22,507 nt of DNA from a virus, in IMG/VR virus record IMGVR_UViG_3300042866_001844, positions 1 to 22,507 of that record, one strand, 5' to 3'. This document shows positions 14,800 to 21,575 of the stretch, in pieces (the stretch's first letter is position 1; every line of letters starts with the position of its first letter). Below the pieces are notes generated by a model, which was not told the origin of the DNA, ran no database searches, and was given only the letters and a program-made list of their open reading frames with translations. Made by a program: the position numbers and the translations under genes.

Positions 14800-16023
14800 A
14801 TGAATAAATTAGCTTATTTTTCAGCTTCTAATTTAGAAACAATAAGTGAGTCACCTAATAAGGTAATTAAGAAAGGATTAGTCCTAATTGAAGGTACTCA
14901 TGTTGACTCTAAGAAGAGAACACATACATTTAGTCCAGCTAGAATACGTGAGATAGTTAGTAACTCTAATGCGTTATTTGCTAAGACTCGCATTCCAGTA
15001 TTGATGGATCATAAGAAGGAGCAATCTAGTGTTATTGGAGATGTAGAATCTCAATTTCAATGCACTACTATTAATGAAGATAATTTTCCTGGTGCTGATG
15101 ATAAGGGATTAACTGGTAAGTTAGGTATCTTTGTTAATCAAATCGCAATTAAAAGTGGTGAAGCAATACGTCAGTTAAATGAAGGATTATTAAACACACT
15201 TAGTCCTGGCATTGATGTAGTAAGTAATGCAATACGTGAAATTAGTGCAACACCTAATCCCGCCATTGCTAATCTAAGTCTATTTAAACGTGCCGAATTT
15301 GAATCAGATGCACTTACATTTGACGACTTAGAGAACAGTGATGATATGTTAGATAAGATTCGTAATCAATACGAAGATTTAACTAATAAGTTATGGGAAC
15401 TAACTGAAACTATTCAGACTATTGATGAACAAGCACTTAACGGTCAGAGTCGTGAAGAAGTACAGTATCAAGCTATTAATGATTTCGCCACTCGTTTTCT
15501 TACGTTGATTGGATCTGGTGAGGAAGAACAAGATCCTATGATGCAGGAAGCTAATGGTGGATCTTATCCGAACCAAGTGCAAGGTTATCAAGCTCAAGGT
15601 CAACAACAGAATTGGGGTATGCCTCCTAATGATCCTAACGCTCGTTATGCTAGTGGATTACCTATTGCAGCATTTAGTATGGCTGAGATGGAAGCAGTTA
15701 ATCGTGCTGAGTTCGGTTTGCTCCGCGAAAGCATTGATGGTGTTAAGAATTTAGGTAAACGTGTTATTAATCGCGTTAGTAAAGATGCAGATGATGTTAA
15801 ACAATCATTTGTTAATAAAGTTGCACAGCAGAAACAAGTTAAAGCTGGAAGATTACGTAAATACGGATCTGCAACTTATCAAGCTGGTAAAACTGCATTG
15901 AAGACTAAAACTGGTAAAGGTTTAGCTATCGGTACTGGTGCATTAGTTGGAACTGGTGCATTAGTTGGAGCATACCGTGGATTAAGTGGTAAGAAACAAA
16001 CTGTAATAAATAACTATAACTAA
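14800..16023 (+). CDS. prohead protease (S78-like) fused to scaffold and a basic membrane-like tail
   Basis: Residues about 22-160 follow the layout of S78-type prohead proteases: I-E-G-T-H (30-34), P-V-L-M-D-H (66-71) with H71 as candidate catalytic His, I-G-D-V (79-82), K-G-L-T-G-K-L (102-108), and L-N-T-L-S-P-G-I-D (131-139) with S135 as candidate nucleophile. Residues about 175-285 are acidic and Gln-rich, like a fused scaffold. Candidate self-cleavage signals are A-Y-F (5-7), A-E-F (165-167), A-A-F (290-292) and A-E-F (303-305). The C-terminal 100 residues are basic with a Gly-rich hydrophobic helix (374-394), like the small head proteins. The gene precedes the capsid genes, as expected for a protease. 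Confidence 0.7.
   Translation: MNKLAYFSASNLETISESPNKVIKKGLVLIEGTHVDSKKRTHTFSPARIREIVSNSNALFAKTRIPVLMDHKKEQSSVIGDVESQFQCTTINEDNFPGADDKGLTGKLGIFVNQIAIKSGEAIRQLNEGLLNTLSPGIDVVSNAIREISATPNPAIANLSLFKRAEFESDALTFDDLENSDDMLDKIRNQYEDLTNKLWELTETIQTIDEQALNGQSREEVQYQAINDFATRFLTLIGSGEEEQDPMMQEANGGSYPNQVQGYQAQGQQQNWGMPPNDPNARYASGLPIAAFSMAEMEAVNRAEFGLLRESIDGVKNLGKRVINRVSKDADDVKQSFVNKVAQQKQVKAGRLRKYGSATYQAGKTALKTKTGKGLAIGTGALVGTGALVGAYRGLSGKKQTVINNYN
15485..15503 (+). repeat. TCGCC-N5-TTTTCTTAC motif copy
   Basis: A copy with a shorter T run (four) but the same five-base spacing, inside the scaffold part of the protease gene. Confidence 0.45.
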
Positions 16024-16028
16024 CGTCT

Positions 16029-16556
16029 ATGAATTATACAAAACGTCCTATTGCTGCCTATACGATGGCAGAATTTGAATCATTAACTAGCGACAACGCT
16101 GATTTCGCGAGAGGTAAGGATAAGAAGAAACGTAAATCTCGTGCTGGTTTATATGCTGGTATTGGTGCTGGTGCAGTTGGATTAGGCGGACTTGGAGCTG
16201 CTGGTATGAGATATGGTAAACCAGAATATGATATGCGTAAAGCACAAAAGAATTTTGATGCTAAAGGTTATTTAGCTGCTCGTGGTGGAGCTAAAGGTCA
16301 ATTTGATAGAGATGTTCAATCACTTAAAGATATGGGTGATAGAGTTAAGAACTACGATTATAAAGGCGCACCTGGACGTGCATTTGATAGTGTTAAAGGT
16401 GCTGCTGGTAAAGCTAGTAAGTTTGCAAGTCTACGTGGTCAACAAGCTGCTGCGTTAGCTACATCTGCTCCTGGATTAGCTGTATTAGGTGCTGCTACGG
16501 CTGCGGCTGGAGGTTATGGTATTTACAAAGCATATAAGAAAGGTAAGAAAAAATAA
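16029..16556 (+). CDS. small basic internal-head-type protein with cleavable leader
   Basis: The 175-residue protein has a leader with three stacked candidate cleavage signals: A-A-Y (9-11), A-E-F (14-16) and A-D-F (24-26), followed by ARGKDKKKRKSR (27-38). A Gly/Ala-rich hydrophobic segment (about 39-63) and a second near 142-167 flank a polar middle; the end is lysine-rich. Its stop overlaps the next ATG by one base. It lies between protease and scaffold genes, supporting assembly inside the prohead core. Confidence 0.6.
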   Translation: MNYTKRPIAAYTMAEFESLTSDNADFARGKDKKKRKSRAGLYAGIGAGAVGLGGLGAAGMRYGKPEYDMRKAQKNFDAKGYLAARGGAKGQFDRDVQSLKDMGDRVKNYDYKGAPGRAFDSVKGAAGKASKFASLRGQQAAALATSAPGLAVLGAATAAAGGYGIYKAYKKGKKK

Positions 16557-16837
16557 TGCAGTTATTATCTGACTACCGAATAGCTGATTTCGCTAGGACT
16601 CCTGGTAGTAAGGATAAGAAACCTCGCAAGTTTAGCTTACGTAAATTAGGTAGAGCTACATTAACTAGTGAAGCTGCTAGTGGTGCAGCTAATGGAGCGC
16701 AAATCGGTGGAGTCTTAGGTTTAATATCTAGTAACCCTAAAAATACATTTCGTAGAACATTAAGAGGTAGTGCTGCTGGATTAGCCATTGGTACAGGACT
16801 CGGTATAAGACACGCATATAAACAACAAAACAAATAA
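16556..16837 (+). CDS. small basic internal-head-type protein
   Basis: This 93-residue protein is the shortest member of the family and shows its plan most clearly: MQLLSDYRIADF (1-12, proposed targeting peptide), ART and GSKDKKPRK (13-25), then two Gly/Ala-rich hydrophobic segments (about 40-58 and 70-85) and a basic tail. Without the leader the product would be about 81 residues. No other domain is present. Its position just before the scaffold gene fits a packaged internal protein. Confidence 0.6.
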   Translation: MQLLSDYRIADFARTPGSKDKKPRKFSLRKLGRATLTSEAASGAANGAQIGGVLGLISSNPKNTFRRTLRGSAAGLAIGTGLGIRHAYKQQNK

Positions 16838-16849
16838 CTAAGACGTATT

Positions 16850-17761
16850 ATGAACGAAGCTATTGAATATCACAATCAACTATTTGCGGATTTAGTTGAG
16901 AATCTACAAAATGCAGTTGCCGCTGGTGTGATGTTGAAGGACGAATATAAGCAACGCATGACTCAAGCATATCTCGACCTACAAGAACGCATTGCTGCTG
17001 AATTAGAAATTGATGAAGAAGATATCTATGATGTAGTTGGTGAAGCTGCTTACTCTACTGGTGATGAAGTTGCCGAATTTAGTGTAGGTAGTGAATATGG
17101 TGCAGCGTTACTTGAACTTGGCGAAGCTGCTGGTTATGATGACATTGAGGAATATCTAATTGATCTCAGTGATGCTCTAGAATGTAATCCTGATGTATTA
17201 CTTGGTATCATTGAAGGTGAAATTGCTCCTACTGATAATCTCTCATTAGCACTATCTGAAGTTCTCGGACTTGATGAAGCTACTGAAAATCAACTATTAG
17301 TTATGGGTATTGAAAGTCGTGGTGAAGACATCAATGATTACTTAGATACGAATGAAGAATTAGATGAAGAAGACCAGGAAGCTGACTATGCTACATACCA
17401 GAACAGTGAGTTCGCCGAATTTAAACGCAACACTGAGATTAAAGAAGCTCTAGCTGATGTAGCTGAACGTGCTTACGCTCTTGTAGAAGCTGGTAAGATG
17501 ACTCCATTTGCAGTTCAATCTCTACTGGGTAACTTCAGTGCTAATGAACGTATCGCGGCATTTAGTACCGTGTGTGCTGAGAACGAAGTTGATCCTGCAA
17601 CTCAACTCTATGCAATGAATACTGTACTTGAAATCTTCGACCGTATGCCAGCTATGGAAATGGGATTCTTCGCTGAGGAAGTTCTTGATGAAGAAGAATT
17701 AGATGAAGAAGCTGATTTGAGTTCTATTGCTGCTAACTACATTAAAAAATATCGTTCATAA
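16850..17761 (+). CDS. acidic scaffold-like protein with many candidate cleavage sites
   Basis: The 303-residue protein is strongly acidic, with runs of Glu and Asp (for example 276-288), mainly helical and without membrane segments. This composition and its place between the protease and the decoration and capsid genes fit a scaffolding or prohead-core protein. Candidate protease signals are spread through it: A-A-Y (66-68), A-E-F (75-77), A-D-Y (178-180), A-E-F (189-191), A-A-F (236-238) and A-N-Y (295-297). Destruction into peptides, as for the T4 core protein, is a reasonable inference. Its acidity complements the highly basic small proteins, which might dock on it. Codons are less AT-biased than in the early genes, which may reflect high expression. 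Confidence 0.6.
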   Translation: MNEAIEYHNQLFADLVENLQNAVAAGVMLKDEYKQRMTQAYLDLQERIAAELEIDEEDIYDVVGEAAYSTGDEVAEFSVGSEYGAALLELGEAAGYDDIEEYLIDLSDALECNPDVLLGIIEGEIAPTDNLSLALSEVLGLDEATENQLLVMGIESRGEDINDYLDTNEELDEEDQEADYATYQNSEFAEFKRNTEIKEALADVAERAYALVEAGKMTPFAVQSLLGNFSANERIAAFSTVCAENEVDPATQLYAMNTVLEIFDRMPAMEMGFFAEEVLDEEELDEEADLSSIAANYIKKYRS

Positions 17762-17764
17762 ACT

Positions 17765-18619
17765 ATGCCTTATTTCAATCAATCTCAAACGTTTCTAGTT
17801 GATCCTGCCATTCTCGCATTCAGTGATGGTAATCATCCTAATGTGTCGGCAACTGTGCAGAATACTTACATTAGTCTTAATACTGAAGCTCGCAAACAAG
17901 TTCCTGCTGGACTATTTGTTGCTCAAGTAGGTAACGTACTGCGCTTCCTACCTCGTACTAAGTTAACTGCTGTAACTGCTACTGGTGCTGCAACTGTAAC
18001 TGCATCTCCAACTAATATCTTTGTTGCTGGTGATGTATTAACTGTAGTTGAACCATATTCTACGCTAACTATCACTACTGTAACTGCTGCTCAAACTGTA
18101 ACTGTTACTGTAGAAGGTTTAACTGCAACTGCAACTGCAACAACTAACAATACTACAACTACTGCTAGTGAAGTTGCTACTGCTATTAATGCTACTGCTG
18201 GATTATCTGATTTAGTTCGTGCAGCATCTATTACTAACAAGGTATTTATCTTTGCAGTTGATGGACTTACTAACCGCGCCATTACAACTGCTGGTACTGT
18301 AACTAGTGCTGCATTATCTAGTGCAACTCTAGTTCCTAATGCAACTGCTGTTGGTACTATTGCATTTATTGATTACACAACTGGTGTTATTACATTAACT
18401 GGTAACGCAAGTGTAGCTCTACCTATTGGTACTAATATCGGTGTTAGAGTTAATGCAATTGTAGGACTTCATGTTCATGCAGTTGATTATACTGTTGCAA
18501 CAGCTAAGGATCTAGCTCTCTATACTATTGCTAATGGTGTTCGTATCCAGTATCTACCATACTTCGATGGTGATATTGCTAGACGATTCCCTGGTATCAA
18601 TTTCGCTTACAAATTCTAA
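17765..18619 (+). CDS. putative head decoration protein
   Basis: The 284-residue protein is rich in Thr, Ala and Val, with a repetitive beta-like middle (about 70-200) and conserved-looking ends, including G-L-H-V-H-A-V-D-Y near residue 240. It directly precedes a gpE-type capsid gene, where lambda encodes decoration protein D, so a capsid-binding decoration or head-fibre protein is the best guess. I-L-A-F-S-D-G (16-22) near the N-terminus matches the proposed cleavage signal; cutting after F19 would trim a short leader. The ATG follows the scaffold stop by three bases without a Shine-Dalgarno sequence. Confidence 0.55.
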   Translation: MPYFNQSQTFLVDPAILAFSDGNHPNVSATVQNTYISLNTEARKQVPAGLFVAQVGNVLRFLPRTKLTAVTATGAATVTASPTNIFVAGDVLTVVEPYSTLTITTVTAAQTVTVTVEGLTATATATTNNTTTTASEVATAINATAGLSDLVRAASITNKVFIFAVDGLTNRAITTAGTVTSAALSSATLVPNATAVGTIAFIDYTTGVITLTGNASVALPIGTNIGVRVNAIVGLHVHAVDYTVATAKDLALYTIANGVRIQYLPYFDGDIARRFPGINFAYKF

Positions 18620-18625
18620 CTAACC

Positions 18626-18689
18626 GGGCGTTAATGACGTATGTTAATGATGTATGTTATCGCGCCCATTATCCTACTTTTTTCTTACT
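18626..18689 (+). terminator. hairpin, direct repeat and T tract before the capsid gene
   Basis: GGGCG (18626-18630) can pair with CGCCC (18663-18667) around a 32-base loop. The loop consists mainly of a 13-base direct repeat (18631-18643 and 18644-18656, one mismatch). TTTTTTCTTACT (18678-18689) follows and ends right at the capsid ATG. It could be an attenuator, a terminator for the upstream operon or a 5' stabiliser of capsid mRNA; the long loop and the gap before the T tract weaken the terminator call. Confidence 0.4.
18631..18656 (+). repeat. tandem 13-base direct repeat
   Basis: TTAATGACGTATG is followed at once by TTAATGATGTATG, with one difference, and a further TTA. It lies in the loop of the hairpin before the capsid gene. 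An in-frame ATG at 18654 falls at the end of the repeat but was not chosen as the capsid start. Confidence 0.8.
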
Positions 18690-20139
18690 ATGGGTTCAGT
18701 TTCTAATTTTCTTACCGATAAGTTGCAAGCTAAAGTTGCCGAAACTCTAGTAGACGATACTATTGCTCGTCTGCGTCAGAGAACTAAACTTATTGATCAA
18801 TTCATGCCTATTAAGACGTATGAGGATGATGAGTTCCTAGCATACGTAAGTGAACGTCTCACACCAGTTGCGAACTTTATTGCTCCTGGTGCTGAACCTC
18901 CAGTTATCTCTCATGGTGGTTTCCGTCGAGTAATCGGTGAACTAGCTAAGTTAGGTAATAGCTATTCATTCGATGAAGTAACTCAGAAACAGATGCGTAA
19001 GGCAATGGAAGAAGCTGCCTATAAACGCGCTAGTGTTATGACCATGAAGTTAACTGATAACTCCGTCATTAAGGGTACTAACGATATGCTCGTTAAGTAT
19101 CTCTATGGTCACATTGAGGGGATCGTCCAATCTCATGCTGATAGACTTACTAGCATGGCTTGGCAAGTTGTTCAGACTGGTCAATTGAGTGTATCTGATG
19201 CAATTACTAAGGTTGCATGGACAATTGATTTCCGTCGTCCTGGTGCTAGTTATAACCACTTCCCTGATGCTCTTGTTGCTACTGGTAACACTGCATCTCC
19301 TAAGTTGAACAAGTGGACTGACTACGCTAATGCTGATGGTATCGCTAACTTAGAAGATGCTGTAACTACTTATGTCAATACTAATGGTTACAAGCCTGAT
19401 CTCATCGTAATGAGTAATACTGCATTGCGTGATCTTCAGAAACAAGCATCTACTATTGCTCGTGCTAGACAATCAGTTGGATTTGCACAAGTAGGTTCTG
19501 TTAGCTTCCCAATGTTACAAGAGGTAATGGCTTCTAATAACCTACCTCCTATTAAGGATTATGATGAGTTCTATCAAGTAGATAATACCTACTCTGGTAA
19601 TACTAATACTATTGATAGCTACATCAGTAATGCTCGATTCCTTAATGAGAATTGCTTCGTATTCCTCAAGGATGGAATGGGTGAGCAAGCTATTGGTACT
19701 CCTGAAGAACAGAAAGTTGTTAAAGATGGTGTATTAACAGGTACTGAATCTCCTGTAATGGTACGTGTTTATGAGAAGACAACTGTGCCTATCAACGATG
19801 TTTTGCAAGCGATTGAAACTTTTTGTAGTCGCCTATTTAAGTAATTAAGTAGTAAAAATTCGGTGAATTGCTGGAAACTCCAGAAGTGGACAATCAGCAG
19901 CCAAGCTTAACCAGGAATGGTTTTGAAGGTTCAACGACTAGGTTTCGAGTCCAGACCGGACAGTAACAAACCCACGAGTGCCGAACATCCCAAGTGGATG
20001 ATGATATAGTCTGAACAGTAGATATAACACATGAAACTACTGATACGTAGGATAAAGAGCTTACGTGGTAACAAAATGATCAATGGTTTTACCAGTAATT
20101 TATTCTCCCAAGAATCTGTATGCTCAAGTAGTTAGATAA
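18690..20139 (+). CDS. major capsid protein (lambda gpE-like), split by a group I intron
   Basis: The sequence resembles HK97-fold capsid proteins of the lambda gpE family: an N-terminal D-D-T-I-A-R region, H-G-G-F-R-R (about 80-85), G-E-L-A-K-L-G-N, K-G-T-N-D-M-L-V-K-Y-L-Y-G, a G-Y-K-P-D-L-I-V-M-S strand and R-V-Y-E-K-T-T-V-P near the end. The proposed exons are 18690-19826 and 20086-20139. Joining them gives I-E-T-F-C then V-L-P-V-I-Y-S-P-K-N and 396 residues in total, whereas the unspliced frame adds only SRLFK before a stop. The start at 18690 is chosen because the upstream ATG at 18654 lies inside the repeat hairpin and adds an unlikely leader. The splice positions are inferred from a possible P1 helix and the reading frame; a shift of a few bases is possible. 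Confidence 0.8.
19827..20085 (+). ncRNA. group I intron (IA-like) in the capsid gene
   Basis: The core helices of a group I ribozyme can be laid out in order. P1 pairs exon TTTTTGT (19820-19826) with GTAAAAA (19852-19858), ending in the required U-G pair. P3 is TTCGG (19859-19863) with CCGAA (19981-19985). P4 is TTGCTG (19868-19873) with CAGCAG (19895-19900), allowing a partial match. P7 is GACTA (19936-19940) with TAGTC (20007-20011). P8 is CATCC/GGATG (19986-20000) and P9 is AGTAG/CTACT (20017-20041). Extra sequence between P7 and P3 (about 19941-19980) fits the P7.1/P7.2 insertions of subgroup IA. The last base is G20085. The intron holds no open frame. Confidence 0.85.
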
Positions 20140-20175
20140 TAATTCCCTATTTCTAACTAGACCGAGTTTAAGTTG

Positions 20176-20184
20176 TGGTATAAT
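20176..20184 (+). promoter_or_regulatory. extended -10 promoter for the endonuclease gene
   Basis: TGG-TATAAT (20176-20184) is an extended -10 element with no good -35 box 17 bases upstream. It lies in the 71-base gap between the capsid stop and the endonuclease ATG. Transcription independent of the late capsid transcript would let the endonuclease be made early, as is usual for homing enzymes. Confidence 0.5.
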
Positions 20185-20210
20185 GATCTTATGACGTAAA
20201 TGAGATTATT

Positions 20211-21512
20211 ATGCCACAATTTATTTATTTGGTGACAAACTCAATTAATGATAAAAAATATGTTGGACAAACAAATAGGACAATTGAAAAGCGTTGGTCA
20301 GAACATATTAGAGCCGGTAATTATGTTGGAACTAAAAGTTTATTATCAAAAGCAATTAAGAAATATGGTGTAGATAAATTTAAAATTGAAATTATTAAAA
20401 CTTTAGAAACAACAGATCAGTCAGAAATTGATAAAACTGAAGTTTATTTTATTAAAGAATATAATGCTTTAACACCTAACGGTTATAACGTATTAAATGG
20501 TGGTAAAGGTTGTTTTCTAACACCTGAAGGTAAAGAGTATTTAAAAAGAACGATGACGAGTCGTTGGCAGAATAAAAGTTATCGAGCTTCTATGTTAGGT
20601 AGCACTTTAATTTCTGCTAGATTAAAAAACAATACCTCTGAAGCTAAATTAAAACGAGGTAATAGTTTAGTTAGAAATCGTCGTTACTTAATAACTACAC
20701 CAGATGGAATTGAGTATTGTACTTACGGTGTAACTCACTTACAACAACTAGATTTAGATGTAAGTAGTTTAATTAAAGTTGCTCGTAATAAGATGACTAA
20801 TCATAAAGGTTATAAAGTTAAATCACTTAATGATGATTATGTAACTGTAGATAAAACATATTTAGATTACGTTAACAAATACGAATGTATTAGTTTAAAT
20901 AAAGATAACTACAGTTTTTGTTCTTATGGTATTGATGCTATTAAAGAACAACTTAAATTAGATATATGTCAGAAGACAATATCACATCACATTAATAACG
21001 CTAATTTAATTAACGGTTATCAAGTTAGAGATATTAATGCAGAACCAATTATTAAACAATATCTACCAGATGCTGAACGCTTCATATTGACAACACCTGA
21101 AGGTGTTAGTTTCTGTCGTTACGGTATGGAAGATTTAACTGAAGAAACTGGATTAAATGCTAAAGCGGTGTACCCATTAATGAATCCAAATAGTCCTCGT
21201 TATGGTCGCAAAATTAACGGTTGGAGTTGTGTTAGAGCTAATGAATCAGAGGAAACAAGAGATAAGTTATTAGCTGATAAAGCTGCTAAGTTAGCTGAAG
21301 ATAAGTTAATCAATGATGCTAAAAAGAGTTGGCAACAAGTAGTTAATAAACGTTACCTATTAACTAACTTAATAACTAATGAACAGTTATGTTGTTATGG
21401 ATTAGTTCATCTCCGAGAATCACGTGGTCTAGATGGTAGTTGTTTAATTAAAGTAATTAAGGGTAAAATTAAACATCACAAAAACTGGACGTGCATTAAG
21501 ATAGAAAACTGA
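20211..21512 (+). CDS. free-standing GIY-YIG homing endonuclease with four C-terminal repeats
   Basis: Residues 1-95 form a GIY-YIG nuclease domain: I-Y-L (5-7), Y-V-G-Q-T (17-21), the R and H of K-R-W-S-E-H (27-32), and the Glu-bearing helix E-I-D-K-T-E-V-Y-F-I-K-E-Y-N. The remaining 300 residues hold four tandem copies of a module of about 55-75 residues, beginning near 162, 226, 286 and 380, with the pattern [YF]-x-L-T-x-P-x-G-x-x-x-C-x-Y-G-x-x-x-L, then a helix, a lysine-rich loop and a final G/N-[YW]-x-x; they probably read a long DNA target. The gene lies outside the intron and has its own -10 element. It is more AT-rich than the capsid gene, suggesting separate origin. Target specificity for the intronless capsid site is inferred from position. 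Confidence 0.8.
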   Translation: MPQFIYLVTNSINDKKYVGQTNRTIEKRWSEHIRAGNYVGTKSLLSKAIKKYGVDKFKIEIIKTLETTDQSEIDKTEVYFIKEYNALTPNGYNVLNGGKGCFLTPEGKEYLKRTMTSRWQNKSYRASMLGSTLISARLKNNTSEAKLKRGNSLVRNRRYLITTPDGIEYCTYGVTHLQQLDLDVSSLIKVARNKMTNHKGYKVKSLNDDYVTVDKTYLDYVNKYECISLNKDNYSFCSYGIDAIKEQLKLDICQKTISHHINNANLINGYQVRDINAEPIIKQYLPDAERFILTTPEGVSFCRYGMEDLTEETGLNAKAVYPLMNPNSPRYGRKINGWSCVRANESEETRDKLLADKAAKLAEDKLINDAKKSWQQVVNKRYLLTNLITNEQLCCYGLVHLRESRGLDGSCLIKVIKGKIKHHKNWTCIKIEN

Positions 21513-21514
21513 CA

Positions 21515-21543
21515 TTAACAGCGAAGCAAATAACACTTATAAT
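21515..21543 (+). promoter_or_regulatory. sigma70-like promoter
   Basis: TTAACA (21515-21520) and TATAAT (21538-21543) are spaced by 17 bases, a near-consensus promoter. It begins three bases after the endonuclease stop and reads toward the gene at 21576. Its start point would fall inside the hairpin at 21542-21568, so the two elements partly compete. Confidence 0.55.
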
Positions 21544-21573
21544 GATGGTAGTAATAAACTATCGTCATTTTTG
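21542..21573 (+). terminator. hairpin with T tract, abutting next ATG
   Basis: ATGATGGTAGT (21542-21552) pairs with ACTATCGTCAT (21558-21568) over 11 positions, two of them G-U, with a 5-base loop; a T run follows (21568-21572). This is a plausible intrinsic terminator for the endonuclease gene. It ends a few bases before the ATG at 21576, as does the hairpin before 2700. Confidence 0.6.
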
Positions 21574-21575
21574 TT

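Noticed and set aside
15554-15754. Plus-strand open frame in another frame of the protease gene
   Set aside because: Fully inside a well-supported gene, without family features or ribosome site.
17960-18420. Repetitive ACTGTAACTGC-type stretches as a DNA repeat array or CRISPR
   Set aside because: They encode Thr/Ala/Val-rich beta segments of the decoration-like protein; there are no equal spacers. No CRISPR array or tRNA gene was seen in the window.
18654-18689. Upstream in-frame ATG for the capsid protein
   Set aside because: It lies in the repeat/hairpin and would translate the recurrent T6CTTAC motif; the start at 18690 gives a normal capsid N-terminus.
19827-19844. Natural capsid C-terminus ending S-R-L-F-K
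   Set aside because: The stop is inside a recognisable group I intron, and a capsid-like C-terminal segment (LPVIYSPKN) is found in frame after it. An intein was also excluded because the insert has stops.
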